Notes: generated by a model from the sequence alone, not told the origin. Positions 18,087-27,108 are shown, counted from the first letter of the stretch. The stretch: 64,000 nucleotides of DNA from Clostridium zeae (GCF_017312485.1 NZ_BMBA01000002.1:858635-922634), one strand, 5' to 3'. Made by a program: numbers and translations.

Positions 18087-18791
18087 TTACAAATACTGTT
18101 TCATATTTTGAAGAATAACCTCATACGCATTAGGCCACATATGAAGACCTTCTATAGCAAACTCTTCTTTAAGATTTCCTTCTGCATCTGTTAGGCCTTC
18201 ATTCACATTAATAAATTCATAGTTATGTTTTTTAGCTAAAGCTTCTACTGCCTCATTTGCTTCTAATATGGCTCCATTTGTTCTATATTTAAACATCATT
18301 TCTTTTTGTTCTTTATCTACTCCTGGAAAATTAGCCACAGGATTTACAGGATAGTAAGCCATTACGTATACCTTACATTGAGGTAATCTTTCCTTTATTA
18401 AAGTTAATATTCTATCATAATTAGTAATCAGTTTTTCTTTTGTATAATCTTCTGCACTTATATCATTTGTACCTATATTTATAAATATCTTTGCCGGTTC
18501 CAATTCAAAAATGCACTCTTCCATAGAATCCAACAATTCAGTTGTCACATAGCCGCTAACCCCTCTATTGTAAATAACATAGTTTTTATCCAAGGTCTGT
18601 TGCAATTCATTGATTGGAAATTGTTCCATTAATGAAGATCCTGCAAATAGAATTTGTCCTTTTTTTGAACATTTATTTAGATGTTTAAATCGCTTTAGTT
18701 TAGTTTTCTTTTCATAATTCATAAAACCTGTAAACACATGATCTAGTGCTATTTTTACTTCTGGCATTTGCATAATTTTTTGTAATTCCAT
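18087..18791 (-). CDS. SGNH/GDSL-family hydrolase
   Basis: 234 residues from ATG 18791, which lies four bases after GGGGGAG (an upstream in-frame ATG lacks a site). The four SGNH blocks are present: nucleophile serine in FAGSSLMEQFP (about 51-53), glycine in NRGVSGYVTTE, asparagine in NIGTNDIS, and the C-terminal histidine in GLHMWPNAYE. No signal peptide, so it should be cytosolic. Family members are esterases, lipases or deacetylases of sugars and thioesters. This short, cytosolic form most resembles GDSL acylhydrolases of the TesA/rhamnogalacturonan-acetylesterase type. Single-gene unit bounded by terminators. Confidence 0.88.
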   Translation of the reverse strand: MELQKIMQMPEVKIALDHVFTGFMNYEKKTKLKRFKHLNKCSKKGQILFAGSSLMEQFPINELQQTLDKNYVIYNRGVSGYVTTELLDSMEECIFELEPAKIFINIGTNDISAEDYTKEKLITNYDRILTLIKERLPQCKVYVMAYYPVNPVANFPGVDKEQKEMMFKYRTNGAILEANEAVEALAKKHNYEFINVNEGLTDAEGNLKEEFAIEGLHMWPNAYEVILQNMKQYL

Positions 18792-19028
18792 TTTCTCCCC
18801 CGCTTTATACACATATAATTTAGGCTATGTTTAAGAAAATTGTTGTAATCATTTAGATTTTACTGTTTGTATTATTTTATTGCATTTTTCAGTATAACCT
18901 TCCACATACTGTAATTATATACCTATCCTTCAAGTTACAAAATACAAATCAATGAATATTATAATTTCCTAATGATTAAAATAAAACTCTGTTTAATTTC
19001 AACCCATTACTCAAACATGCAAAAAGCA

Positions 19029-19071
19029 AAAAAGCCAAGTTTTCTAAGTCGCTGTAGAAAACTTGACCTTT
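19029..19071 (-). terminator. Terminator downstream of mannose-family PTS operon
   Basis: Perfect AAGTTTTCTA / TAGAAAACTT stem flanked by an A-run on the left, so the U-run falls on the minus-strand transcript coming from the PTS genes. Confidence 0.75.
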
Positions 19072-19184
19072 TAATTGCACACCTAAGAAAATATTTTCAT
19101 CTTTTCCCTAAAAAGCTTCTTTCTTAGATATTAGTTAATAAATAATTGCGAAACTGTGGGGTTTCTGATGGAGAATATTATATT

Positions 19185-19235
19185 GATATACCACTTCATT
19201 TTAGAGCTTATATTTTTAGTTTGAAGTTGTACATC
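19185..19235. repeat. Short hairpin repeat (family 2), copy 1
   Basis: GATATACCACTTCA at the left pairs with TGAAGTTGTACATC at the right around an AT-rich loop. It is a diverged copy of the hairpins at 26721, 28537 and 52166. Confidence 0.6.
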
Positions 19236-19300
19236 TTTAATTATCGCACAGCCTATAAAATCTATAATAAAACTGTACTATAATTTAACTAATTAAACCT

Positions 19301-20122
19301 TTACTTCAATACTCCTAAAGCATATCCAATGATTCCTACTGCAAATAATCCGAATATTATAAGCATTGGATTTACTTTCTTCTTTAATAACTTCATGCAT
19401 CCAAAAGTTAATAATAGTGGAAGCATGCCTGGTAATAATTGATCTAATATACCTTGAACTGTTGTTGTTACCATCTTTCCGTCTTGACCTTGATATTGAG
19501 AAAGTACTAATGGAACATTTATGCTAGTCCATTTAGAAACAAGAGCTCCCATTACGAATAGACCAAGGATTGAAGCTCCAACTGTTAATTTCTTCAATCT
19601 GTTACCAGCCATATCTGCAACTATTTCTGTTCCCTTTTGATATCCGTATTTTAATCCGTACCACTTTGTTGCAAGTCTTAGTGCATTGAAGATTACAAAG
19701 AATAATAAAGGTCCAAGTATACTTCCGCTTAAAGCTATTGATGCTCCAAGTGCAGCTGTAACTGGTCTTAATGTTCCCCAGAATACTGGGTCTCCAACTC
19801 CAGCTAGTGGTCCCATAAGTCCAACCTTAACACCACTGATTGACGCATCATCAATAGGAGCTCCATTAGCTTTTTGTTCTTCCATTGCAGCAGTTACTCC
19901 CATTATAGGTGCAGATATAAAGGGTTGAGTATTAAAGAATTCTAAGTGTCTCTTTAAAGCTGCTCTTTGATCTTCCTTTTTGTCATATAATTTCTTTATA
20001 GCCGGAATCATAGTTACGCAGAATCCTACCGATTGCATTCTTTCAAAGTTGAAGGATCCAAGCAAGAACCATGAACGTACAAACATGCTTGTAATGTCTT
20101 TTTTACTTAATTTCTTTTCCAT
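19301..20122 (-). CDS. PTS mannose/fructose/sorbose family IID component
   Basis: 273 residues, typical for IID (ManZ/LevG). Family sequence is clear: KKDITSMFVRSWFLLGSFNFERMQ at the start, GVKVGLMGPLAGVGDPVFWGT in the middle, and a C-terminal membrane anchor. With IIC it forms the membrane channel that moves the sugar during phosphorylation by IIB. It is the last gene of the four-gene operon, 12 bp after IIC, with a terminator about 230 bp downstream. The exact sugar (mannose, fructose, sorbose, glucosamine or another) cannot be read from this sequence. Confidence 0.95.
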   Translation of the reverse strand: MEKKLSKKDITSMFVRSWFLLGSFNFERMQSVGFCVTMIPAIKKLYDKKEDQRAALKRHLEFFNTQPFISAPIMGVTAAMEEQKANGAPIDDASISGVKVGLMGPLAGVGDPVFWGTLRPVTAALGASIALSGSILGPLLFFVIFNALRLATKWYGLKYGYQKGTEIVADMAGNRLKKLTVGASILGLFVMGALVSKWTSINVPLVLSQYQGQDGKMVTTTVQGILDQLLPGMLPLLLTFGCMKLLKKKVNPMLIIFGLFAVGIIGYALGVLK

Positions 20123-20134
20123 TTATTCTTCCTC

Positions 20135-20905
20135 CTATAGCTCGTCTAGTTCATCAACCAATTGTGGTTTTTGATTGAATTTTGGATCTAATTGGATATA
20201 GATTATAGCAAAAACTGTACCCATTATACCGAAACCTACTAAGTTGATTCCTAAGAATGCTGCTATTACAAAACCTAATAAGAAGAAAGGCATTAAGTAT
20301 TTTGCTTCCATCATATTTATTACCATTGCGTAACCAACTACAACTATGAAGCCACCAGAAATTTGTAGACCTCTTGTTACAACCTCTGGAATTGCTGCAA
20401 GCATGCTGTTTACAATACTAGTTCCAGCTACTGCAGCAACTAAAGCTGCTGGTATAGCTACACGAACACCTTGTAATAATAATGCTACGAAGTGACACAA
20501 TTCAATTCCTCTAAAGTTAGCATCATCTGCATATTTATCTGCAGCATGTTGGAAGAATACTGTGATTGTTCTAACAAATATAGTAAGAACTTGACCTGCA
20601 GCAGCTATTGGAATTGCTACTGCTATACCAGCTCCAATTGATTGTTTTCCTACGATTACTAGTATTGATGCAATAACGCTAGCTAAAGCTGCATCTGGAG
20701 CCATTGCTGCTCCAACGTTCATCCATCCAAGTGCCATCATTTCAAGAGTACCACCTAATATAATTCCAGTTTTTAAATCCCCTAAAACTAAACCAATTAA
20801 AGTACATGCAATTAACGGTCTATGTGTTTGTCCTTCATCAAGAACACTTCCCATACCACAAATAGCCGCAACTAGTACAACTAATATAATTTGAACACTA
20901 TTCAT
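20135..20905 (-). CDS. PTS mannose/fructose/sorbose family IIC component
   Basis: 256 residues, almost entirely hydrophobic, with the family pattern GMGSVLDEGQTHRPLIACTL near the N terminus and ALGWMNVGAAMAPDAALAS further on. IIC (ManY/LevF) forms the sugar-translocating membrane domain with IID. The gene lies between IIB (19 bp upstream) and IID (12 bp downstream). A GGGGG site precedes ATG 20905. The C terminus ends in acidic residues (LVDELDEL), as is common in the family. Confidence 0.95.
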   Translation of the reverse strand: MNSVQIILVVLVAAICGMGSVLDEGQTHRPLIACTLIGLVLGDLKTGIILGGTLEMMALGWMNVGAAMAPDAALASVIASILVIVGKQSIGAGIAVAIPIAAAGQVLTIFVRTITVFFQHAADKYADDANFRGIELCHFVALLLQGVRVAIPAALVAAVAGTSIVNSMLAAIPEVVTRGLQISGGFIVVVGYAMVINMMEAKYLMPFFLLGFVIAAFLGINLVGFGIMGTVFAIIYIQLDPKFNQKPQLVDELDEL

Positions 20906-20924
20906 TTTTATTTCCCCCTAAATT

Positions 20925-21419
20925 TTACTCAAATAATCCATTTGCTTTTAATTTACTAATTAAGTCTACCTTAGGATTGCTTGCTAATTGTCTTACTTCA
21001 AGCTCGATTCCTTTTTCATGTAATTTCTTAAAAGCATCCACATCTTTTTTATCCACAGATACTGCACCTGTAACTTGAGTTTTCCCCTCCTTATAACACA
21101 TTCCTCCAACGTTTACAGACTTGATATCAACACCTCCTTCAATCATTCTTAAAACATCCGTTGGATTGGTAAATAAAAACATTGTCTTAAAATCGTTGTA
21201 TTTTGGATTTTTATATGCTTCAATTGCCTTATCAATAGGCAAAACATATGCTTTTACATCTGCTGGTGCTACTTGCAGCAATAATGTTTTTCTCAGTACA
21301 TCCTTTGCAACTTCATCGCTACAAGCTATAATCTTATTGCACTTTGATTCCTTTACCCATACTGTTGCCACTTGTCCGTGTATTAATCTGTCGTCTATTC
21401 TTACAAAATTGATATTCAT
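20925..21419 (-). CDS. PTS mannose/fructose/sorbose family IIB component
   Basis: 164 residues, the normal IIB length. The phosphorylation site is His14 in RIDDRLIHGQVATVW, the hallmark of the family. IIB takes phosphate from IIA His9 and gives it to the incoming sugar at IIC/IID. It is a soluble cytosolic protein. Start ATG 21419 follows GGAGG, and the gene begins one base after the IIA stop, so the two are probably translationally coupled. IIA and IIB are separate genes here, unlike the fused E. coli ManX. Confidence 0.95.
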   Translation of the reverse strand: MNINFVRIDDRLIHGQVATVWVKESKCNKIIACSDEVAKDVLRKTLLLQVAPADVKAYVLPIDKAIEAYKNPKYNDFKTMFLFTNPTDVLRMIEGGVDIKSVNVGGMCYKEGKTQVTGAVSVDKKDVDAFKKLHEKGIELEVRQLASNPKVDLISKLKANGLFE

Positions 21420-21420
21420 A

Positions 21421-21837
21421 TTATAATTCCTCCACTACATCACAAAAATTTGATTTGAATGATTTTATTCCTGTATTTCCTGCTTCTTCAGCAATCTTAA
21501 CTAGTTCTTCAACACTCATAGAATCTCTAAGAGCAAAAACCTCTAAAAGCATAGGTAGGTTCACACCCGTAACTATATCTGCTTTATCTTTATTTACTAC
21601 AACTCTGCTTGCTGCATTGTAAGGACTTCCTCCAAAAAGATCTACCATTACTAAAAGTCCATCTTCGCAATCTAATTCTTCAATAGATTTTTCATACTTT
21701 GCCACAAGATCTTCTGAACCTTCCCCTGGATTAAAGGTTATGTATTTCAAATTATCCTGCTTACCAAATATCATTTCAGAAGAATTAACTATCTCTCTAG
21801 AAAACTCTCCGTGTGTACCAACTATTACTGCTACCAT
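21421..21837 (-). CDS. PTS mannose/fructose/sorbose family IIA component
   Basis: 138 residues from ATG 21837, which follows GGGGGTG; an upstream in-frame ATG at 21936 would lie ahead of the predicted transcription start. MVAVIVGTHGEFSREIV carries the phospho-His9, and VMVDLFGGSPYNAA is the conserved IIA(Man) loop. It receives phosphate from HPr and passes it to IIB. First gene of the operon, about 40 bp downstream of a -24/-12 promoter, so expression should need sigma-54 and the LevR-type activator encoded at 22563-25328. Confidence 0.95.
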   Translation of the reverse strand: MVAVIVGTHGEFSREIVNSSEMIFGKQDNLKYITFNPGEGSEDLVAKYEKSIEELDCEDGLLVMVDLFGGSPYNAASRVVVNKDKADIVTGVNLPMLLEVFALRDSMSVEELVKIAEEAGNTGIKSFKSNFCDVVEEL

Positions 21838-21876
21838 TACATTCACCCCCGGCTTTATCTTCACGCATATATTAAT

Positions 21877-21893
21877 AGCAATTGTCATGCCAA
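21877..21893 (-). promoter_or_regulatory. Sigma-54 (-24/-12) promoter of PTS operon
   Basis: Minus strand reads TTGGCATGACAATTGCT, an excellent fit to the TTGGCAC-N5-TTGCT sigma-54 consensus: GG and GC are ten bases apart. It lies about 40 bp before the IIA start and immediately downstream of an activator gene with a GAYTGA sigma-54-contact loop, which supports the call. Confidence 0.88.
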
Positions 21894-22026
21894 AGTTTTG
21901 TATAAGGATTTTTTTATATGTATTCAAATAAAACATAAGTTAAAATGCACATACATGCGGCTTTTTAGCTATAGCTAATCAACTAAAATTAGTTTTAGAT
22001 ATTTTTTTATGCACAAGATATTTTTG

Positions 22027-22129
22027 TTTTTGATACCCTCCCTATAAAAATGATATTTACTCTATATTTTTGATACAAAGTAAATATCATTTGATACAAC
22101 TTGATTATTTGTGCTCACTTTTTGATACA
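22027..22129 (-). promoter_or_regulatory. Probable upstream activating sequence for LevR-type activator
   Basis: Between 140 and 250 bp upstream of the sigma-54 promoter there are four TTTGATAC words, three of them TTTGATACA (22028, 22068, 22090, 22120). A perfect 14-bp inverted repeat also lies here (AAATGATATTTACT at 22048-22061 and its complement at 22079-22092), with one of the words in its loop. Enhancer-type sites at this distance are expected for sigma-54 activators. Confidence 0.6.
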
Positions 22130-22270
22130 TTTGATTTTTTTGCACTGATTTCATCTTGTATTTCTAGATTTCTTACACAAAAATGTGATTTTAAGCTCAT
22201 AAGTCATATCTTTGTCAGCAGGTTTTATATGTATTAATAGCTATTAATGTTAATTGAAAAATAAAAAAAA

Positions 22271-22306
22271 CTGCTAGACAGAGCTTATTAAGTTCATGTC
22301 TAGCAG
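22271..22306 (-). terminator. Terminator downstream of levR-type gene
   Basis: Perfect CTGCTAGACA / TGTCTAGCAG stem with eight A residues on the left, so it is a U-run terminator for minus-strand transcripts from the activator gene. A foldback repeat lies between the gene and this terminator. Confidence 0.85.
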
Positions 22307-22343
22307 GTTCTAAAGATCTAGCTATTTTAAATTATTATACTCT

Positions 22344-22550
22344 TTGAAATTAAGATGTTTCTATGGAGATACTATATGAGTAAGCTATTAGAATTAAATG
22401 ATTTTTGGAAATGAAGTAGCGTTAAAAAACTGTATTGTCCGAACGTAGTGAGTTATACAGTTTTAGCTATTTCACTTACAAAAATCATATTAATTCTTTG
22501 CGAAACTCATTAAAGTATCGGAAGAGAGACATCTTAATTTCAACACAGTA
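22344..22550 (+). repeat. Foldback repeat, copy B (full length)
   Basis: About 205 bp that folds on itself. The outer arms TTGAAATTAAGATGT and ACATCTTAATTTCAA are perfect complements, the middle arms pair TTAGAATTAAATGATTTT with AAAATCATATTAATTCTTTG, and the core stem AAACTGTAT / ATACAGTTT encloses the conserved loop TGTCCGAACGTAGTGAGTT. No ORF inside. It lies 12 bp past the end of the LevR-type gene. Confidence 0.85.
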
Positions 22551-22562
22551 ATTAAAAAAATC

Positions 22563-25328
22563 CTACAATAGCATCTGACAAATAAAATACTTTTCATCCT
22601 CAGTGAGCTGTAGCTTTAGATATCTTTTAAATATCTCGCAGCTGTTGTTCACTGCTTCTACTATATTTGGATCTAAAGATTCTTTGTCATCTGTATACCT
22701 TAAGCCTTCGTTGGTTATCATTCTTTCTAATGCAATAGCAACATGGCTGATAATACTTATTTTAGTATTATTATTTATCTCTACATTTAAGTTTTCTTCT
22801 AACTTTCCTATAAACTCCATTAAGGTACCGATTATCTTTTTTGGGTTTAAATAAGTCAAGAATTCTTCTAAACTATTTTCACAGATATCTCTTATAACAA
22901 CATCCTTACTGTTATTAATTACGGAGAGATTATTGCCATTTAAAAGTTCCCTTAACATACTTTCTCCATTTCCATCTATTAGTTTTTCTAAAGATATAAA
23001 CGGTACCTGTTCCTTAGGCTTCTTTACTCCTATGGCTGCTACTATCGTGTATTGTTTTTGCAATTCTTTAATCTTTTTATCTAAGTCTCTTATACCAATA
23101 GGTATGATTTTCATATTTTCACCAGTCAGATTAAGTACTACTTTTTCTACTATTTCTTTAAGTTTCTCAGCAGTGCCTTTTCCTGAGCTGCACACAGTTA
23201 CAATAACCTTATCCTCTACATAAATTTTCTCATTGGAATAGTCATTATAACCTTTGAAGTCTTTTAAAGAATTATATATATCTATAAGGTCCATATCTAA
23301 AATACTTGATTTTCTTACAGCTTCTAATATCAATGGAGTTGATACCATATCTATGCTTTTAACCTGGATTCCTGTTCTTTCTGTTATTGTTGTATCAAAT
23401 TTAACTAAGGATCCCATATCCACTAGCAGCAATACCCCTCTTCCGTTGTCCATCTCTTTAACCCTATCTATTACTACTTCTAAGATTTTCTTTGGACTTA
23501 CATCAAGTGGCATATCTACTGCACTTATATTAGAATTCCCAAGTAATCCTTTTACCACGTTCACCATACTGCTGGCAGTGGAATTTCCATGTGCTGCTAC
23601 TATAATTCCTACATCACCTTTGCTCTCTTCCTCTGTTGATTTTAATAAAATCGCTATGTAGGTCACTTCTACTTCTGGCACATATAAATTAAATTTTTCA
23701 CTTATTAAATCTTTTATTTTAAGAGCAACTTCATATTCTAAATCATGTATGCTTACAGTGTTGTATTTCTTTCTACTATACTCTTTTTTCTCTTTCATTC
23801 GTTTGAAAAATGCGCTCATATGAAGACTTAATGCATAAGTAAATCTATCACTATATTTTCTTCCCAATTCTTTTTCAGCTATAAATTTAACTTCTTCTGC
23901 AAAGTCTAATATATCTTTATCTACAATCTTTAATATCCTATCTTTGCTTTCATTATTTTTAGTAAATTTGTTATAAAAGCTTTTTATATGAATATTTACG
24001 TCAGTTGTTATGAATTTATTTATATAATCATCGTCTACGCCCTCTTCCTTTAATAAGGAAAGCTTATCTTCAATAAGTTTATATAGATTGAAAGGCGGTT
24101 CATAGGAATCTCCACTATCCACTACTCCCTTATATCCATCCGGACTTATTAAAATAGGAGCATCTACTATTGTATCTAGATGTTGAAATTCTCTCCTGTC
24201 TCTTACTATTTCAAAGAATCCATCCTTTATATTTGGAGTAAGAGTTTTGAAATCTAATTCAATATACTCTTTTTCATCATTAATACAATCTAAGAACCCC
24301 TTTGCGCATGTAAGCTGAATGTTTGATTTTAGTTGACCTATATTTCCATAAGTCGCACTACCAATTAAGGCTTTTACAACTTCAACTGATGCCTTTATAG
24401 GCTTATTTACTCTGTGAGCTTCATTAAGAAGTAAATACTTTATTATTTGAACTTTTTCTTCATTATCTCTCTCTTGTAATGAAGGAATATTTATTGTTAT
24501 AGGTATTCTTCTCATAAAGGTTTTCAACATATACGAATCTGATTCTTCTGTAGTTGCACTTACAATCAGTACATTGGATTTTCTATTTCTTTCTGTTTCA
24601 CCAAGTTTTCCATATTCACCGGTGTCCATAAAATAGAATATCATTTCCTGCCCTTCGGGAGGGAGTCTATGTATTTCATCTAGAAACAAAATACCTCCAT
24701 TGGCTTTTTCCACTAACCCTTGCTTCTCAGTATCTGCACCAGTGTATGCTCCTTTTATATGTCCGAAGATATGGTCTAATAATAATTGAGAATTATTATA
24801 GTAATCTGCACAGTTGAACACTACAAAAGGAGAATTATCAGAAAACTTCCCTACAAACTTGCCGTAGTTATACATTATCTTAGCAAATAAAGTTTTCCCT
24901 ACTCCAGTAGGTCCAACAATCAGTGTATTTAATCCAGACGGTGGATATAATATTGCTGCCTTTGCTTGCTCTATTTGATTTTTCAAGCTTCTTTCCGATC
25001 CTATCAATAATTTAAATGGATCTTTTTCAGTATTGCTACAAATTAATTCTCTTACACTTCTTACCTCTATGATAGAGTCCGATGAATCGATGTTCAAAAC
25101 TTCTTCCACAATTCCTCTATGAATAAATCTAACTGGTCTTTCCTTTATCTTAATAATCTTACCTAGTCTCAATAGTTCATTTAATTCTCTACTCACATTG
25201 TTTCTTAGCATATTGAGTTCTTCTGCAATCTGTACTGAAGTAAACCCAACATCATCTAATATATTTTCCTTAGAAAGCTTTTTAGTATGCTCTTCTAGGT
25301 AACAATAAATCTTATCTATTTTCTTCAT
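22563..25328 (-). CDS. levR: LevR-type sigma-54 activator with PRD and PTS domains
   Basis: 921 residues, usual for the LevR family. Order: N-terminal helix-turn-helix (about 25-70), AAA+ domain with Walker A GPTGVGKT (139-146), sigma-54 contact loop GAYTGA (193-198) and Walker B GGILFLDE (211-218), then PRD1 (about 430-540, LSLHMSAFFKRM), an EIIA(Man)-like domain (AAHGNSTASS), an EIIB-like segment (VTVCSSGKGTAEKL) and a C-terminal PRD2 (ISHVAIALERM). Such proteins switch on mannose-family PTS operons; HPr and EIIB phosphorylation of the PRDs reports sugar supply. The target is surely the adjacent PTS operon with its -24/-12 promoter. The gene has its own ribosome site (GGGGGG) before ATG 25328. 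Confidence 0.93.
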   Translation of the reverse strand: MKKIDKIYCYLEEHTKKLSKENILDDVGFTSVQIAEELNMLRNNVSRELNELLRLGKIIKIKERPVRFIHRGIVEEVLNIDSSDSIIEVRSVRELICSNTEKDPFKLLIGSERSLKNQIEQAKAAILYPPSGLNTLIVGPTGVGKTLFAKIMYNYGKFVGKFSDNSPFVVFNCADYYNNSQLLLDHIFGHIKGAYTGADTEKQGLVEKANGGILFLDEIHRLPPEGQEMIFYFMDTGEYGKLGETERNRKSNVLIVSATTEESDSYMLKTFMRRIPITINIPSLQERDNEEKVQIIKYLLLNEAHRVNKPIKASVEVVKALIGSATYGNIGQLKSNIQLTCAKGFLDCINDEKEYIELDFKTLTPNIKDGFFEIVRDRREFQHLDTIVDAPILISPDGYKGVVDSGDSYEPPFNLYKLIEDKLSLLKEEGVDDDYINKFITTDVNIHIKSFYNKFTKNNESKDRILKIVDKDILDFAEEVKFIAEKELGRKYSDRFTYALSLHMSAFFKRMKEKKEYSRKKYNTVSIHDLEYEVALKIKDLISEKFNLYVPEVEVTYIAILLKSTEEESKGDVGIIVAAHGNSTASSMVNVVKGLLGNSNISAVDMPLDVSPKKILEVVIDRVKEMDNGRGVLLLVDMGSLVKFDTTITERTGIQVKSIDMVSTPLILEAVRKSSILDMDLIDIYNSLKDFKGYNDYSNEKIYVEDKVIVTVCSSGKGTAEKLKEIVEKVVLNLTGENMKIIPIGIRDLDKKIKELQKQYTIVAAIGVKKPKEQVPFISLEKLIDGNGESMLRELLNGNNLSVINNSKDVVIRDICENSLEEFLTYLNPKKIIGTLMEFIGKLEENLNVEINNNTKISIISHVAIALERMITNEGLRYTDDKESLDPNIVEAVNNSCEIFKRYLKLQLTEDEKYFICQMLL

Positions 25329-25492
25329 CTTGTCCCCCCTTATAGGCTTTCTAACTAAAGAGTTCCTTTATAAAAATGCCTTAACTCCCCTTAAATGACG
25401 TGTATGAAGGTTTTTTATACAAGAACCCTATACTTAATAACTAAGCAAATACCATGCCAATAGATGTATCATTCTATAATATATATTTAAGA

Positions 25493-25560
25493 ACATTGCT
25501 GAAATTAAGTAGTTATGAAAGAGATGCTATATGATCTAGCAATTAGAATCAAACAATCCA
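25493..25560 (+). repeat. Foldback repeat, left-arm fragment
   Basis: GAAATTAAGTAGTTATGAAA and the following AGAGATGCTATATGATCTAG match the left arm of copies B and C. The sequence then diverges at AATCAAACAATCC, where the core should start. No right arm is nearby. Confidence 0.65.
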
Positions 25561-25684
25561 TATAGTCATTTATGATTGCTTTTGCTTATTTTTGATTATT
25601 TACCTTTATTTTAAATGATATCATTTACACATTCAAGGATATTTGCTCATTTCAATCAAAATATTATTTTTTGCTCAAAAAAAA

Positions 25685-25720
25685 GCAGATTATATATGAA
25701 TTCACACATATATAATCTGC
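25685..25720 (-). terminator. Terminator (minus strand)
   Basis: GCAGATTATATATG pairs perfectly with CATATATAATCTGC; A-run on the left. Downstream of the nitroreductase gene, with a foldback repeat between. Confidence 0.8.
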
Positions 25721-25749
25721 TTATATTTACTAGTTAAATTTTTATTTAG

Positions 25750-25985
25750 GATATGTTCAAGAAAACTATTGAAATTAATTGGTTATACAGGAGACGCTAT
25801 ATGAGCTAGCTATTAGAATTAAATGATTTTTTCAGATGGAATGGCGTTAAAAAACTGTACTGTTCGAACGTAGTGAGTTTACAGTTTTAGCCATGGAATA
25901 TGACAAAATCATATTAATTCTTTGCGTAAGCTCATTAAAGCGTCGGATGATTAACCAATTAATTTCAACATGGTGCTTTAACAGT
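25750..25985 (+). repeat. Foldback repeat, copy C (full length, best preserved)
   Basis: Outer arms TTGAAATTAATTGGTTA and TAACCAATTAATTTCAA are perfect complements but differ from those of copy B. The middle arms (TAGAATTAAATGATTTTTTC with AAAATCATATTAATTC) and the core stem AAAACTGTA / TACAGTTTT around a CGAACGTAGTGAG loop are shared. The right half is nearly identical to the fragment at 51798-51905. There is no ORF. Confidence 0.85.
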
Positions 25986-25989
25986 GCCT

Positions 25990-26622
25990 TTATTTATTAA
26001 AAGTTTCAAAGGTAACAAATTCACCTACAGGTCTTCTATAACCTCTCATTCTTCTCTTTGAGGTATCTTCTTTTCCCATTGTTATCAAAAGTACAGGTTC
26101 AAGGTTTTCTGGTATATTAAATAATTTACTTACTCTTTCATTATCAAAGCCTATCATTGGGCAGGTATCCCAGCCTTTGTCCTTCGCAATCATCATAAAC
26201 ATCATTGCTGATAAAGAAGCATTTCTTATAGCTTCATCTCTTTGGAACTCTTGTCCTCTTCCTTCATATAAATTAAACACATCGGTCATCATCTTATCGT
26301 AATCAATTTTTGAAAGCATCTTTAAACTTAACATTCCAGAATATATTGAATCCACTTTCTTATAAGCTTCCTTATCACCAAGAACTAACACAGCTGCAGA
26401 TGCAGTATGTATTTTATATTGATTAAATGCAGCTTCTCTTAAAGCTTCTTTTTTCTCTTCATCCGTTATAACTAAATAATTAGCATGTTGAATATTAAAA
26501 CAAGATGGTGCTAATTTTAATAAATCAAATATAGCCTCAAAATCTTCCTTAGGTATTTTCACTCCTTCTATAAAATTATTGGCAGAGTGTCTTTGTTCAA
26601 TTAATGTTTTTAAATCAGCCAT
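25990..26622 (-). CDS. Nitroreductase family protein
   Basis: 210 residues from ATG 26622 behind GAGGTG (the longer frame from 26655 lacks a site). The start ADLKTLIEQRHSANNF and LLKLAPSCFNIQHANYLVI form the FMN-binding N-terminal part, and DKGWDTCPMIGFDNERVSKLFNIPENLEPVLLITMGK is the conserved C-terminal half of the oxygen-insensitive NAD(P)H nitroreductase family. It is a soluble FMN enzyme that reduces nitro groups, quinones or other electrophiles. Single gene, with a foldback repeat starting a few bases after its stop. The physiological substrate is unknown. Confidence 0.92.
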   Translation of the reverse strand: MADLKTLIEQRHSANNFIEGVKIPKEDFEAIFDLLKLAPSCFNIQHANYLVITDEEKKEALREAAFNQYKIHTASAAVLVLGDKEAYKKVDSIYSGMLSLKMLSKIDYDKMMTDVFNLYEGRGQEFQRDEAIRNASLSAMMFMMIAKDKGWDTCPMIGFDNERVSKLFNIPENLEPVLLITMGKEDTSKRRMRGYRRPVGEFVTFETFNK

Positions 26623-26720
26623 TTCACACCTCAATCTTCTATTACTTACTAGCACTTATATAACCTATTCACAAAGCATCAATTTTATCTGCTAGTATTA
26701 TTGTTTTTAATTTACTTATG

Positions 26721-26771
26721 GATGAACCACTTCATACTTAAATTTATACTTTCGAATTGAAGTGGTTCATC
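26721..26771. repeat. Short hairpin repeat (family 2), copy 2
   Basis: GATGAACCACTTCA pairs perfectly with TGAAGTGGTTCATC around an AAATTTATACTTTCGAAT-like loop. Best-preserved short form of the family. Confidence 0.8.
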
Positions 26772-27001
26772 TATAAAATAATTATTCTATATAAACGGGG
26801 AATTTATATATTCGAAGTTGTCTAACTAATGAATCTTAAATCATAAAATTAAACAAACTTACTTTATGTAAGTATAATACAATAAGTAACTTTATATTGC
26901 AAGACATTTTTAGAAATTTTTTCATGTGATTATAAAATTCTCACTGAAATGCCTAGGTTTAGCAGACATAAAAATTTTATTCCTGCCTAAATAGTAAAAA
27001 A

Positions 27002-27070
27002 ATATACCTCTTTGGAGGTAAATTAAAATAATCTTTACAGAAAATTAAAATGCAACTCAAAGAGGTATAT
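27002..27070 (-). terminator. Long-loop hairpin, probable terminator of ThuA-like operon
   Basis: ATATACCTCTTTG and CAAAGAGGTATAT are perfect complements with about 43 bases between them. It lies 39 bp past the end of the ThuA-like gene. There is no strong U-run, so a regulatory RNA structure is an alternative. Confidence 0.5.
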
Positions 27071-27108
27071 CTATATATGAATTTATTTATGGAGAGCTAT
27101 AGTATTTT

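Larger units (their letters stand above)
18792..19300. other. Intergenic with terminator, hairpin repeat and repeat remnant
   Basis: 509 bp without a gene. It holds a degenerate end of the foldback repeat near 18826 (GGCTATGTTTAAGAAAATTG), the PTS-operon terminator at 19029-19071 and one copy of the short hairpin repeat at 19185-19235. The promoter of the SGNH gene should lie in the first 100 bp. Confidence 0.5.
25329..25989. other. Intergenic filled with repeat pieces and a terminator
   Basis: 661 bp with no gene. It holds the LevR-gene promoter region (first 150 bp), a left-arm fragment of the foldback repeat (25493-25560), a terminator (25685-25720) and a full foldback copy (25750-25985). 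Several ATTTTTGCTC-like words surround 25640-25680. Confidence 0.55.
26623..27108. other. Intergenic with hairpin repeat and terminator
   Basis: 486 bp without a credible gene. Contains the family-2 hairpin at 26721-26771 and the long stem at 27002-27070. The nitroreductase promoter must lie just upstream of 26622. Confidence 0.5.

Noticed and set aside
22027-22129. TTTGATAC repeats as a CRISPR-like array
   Set aside because: Repeats are 8-9 bases with unequal spacing and no adjacent cas genes; an activator-binding region fits better.
26721-26771. Family-2 hairpins as terminators
   Set aside because: No U-run follows the stem and the copies lie upstream of or between divergent genes as well as downstream, so a repeat explains them better.
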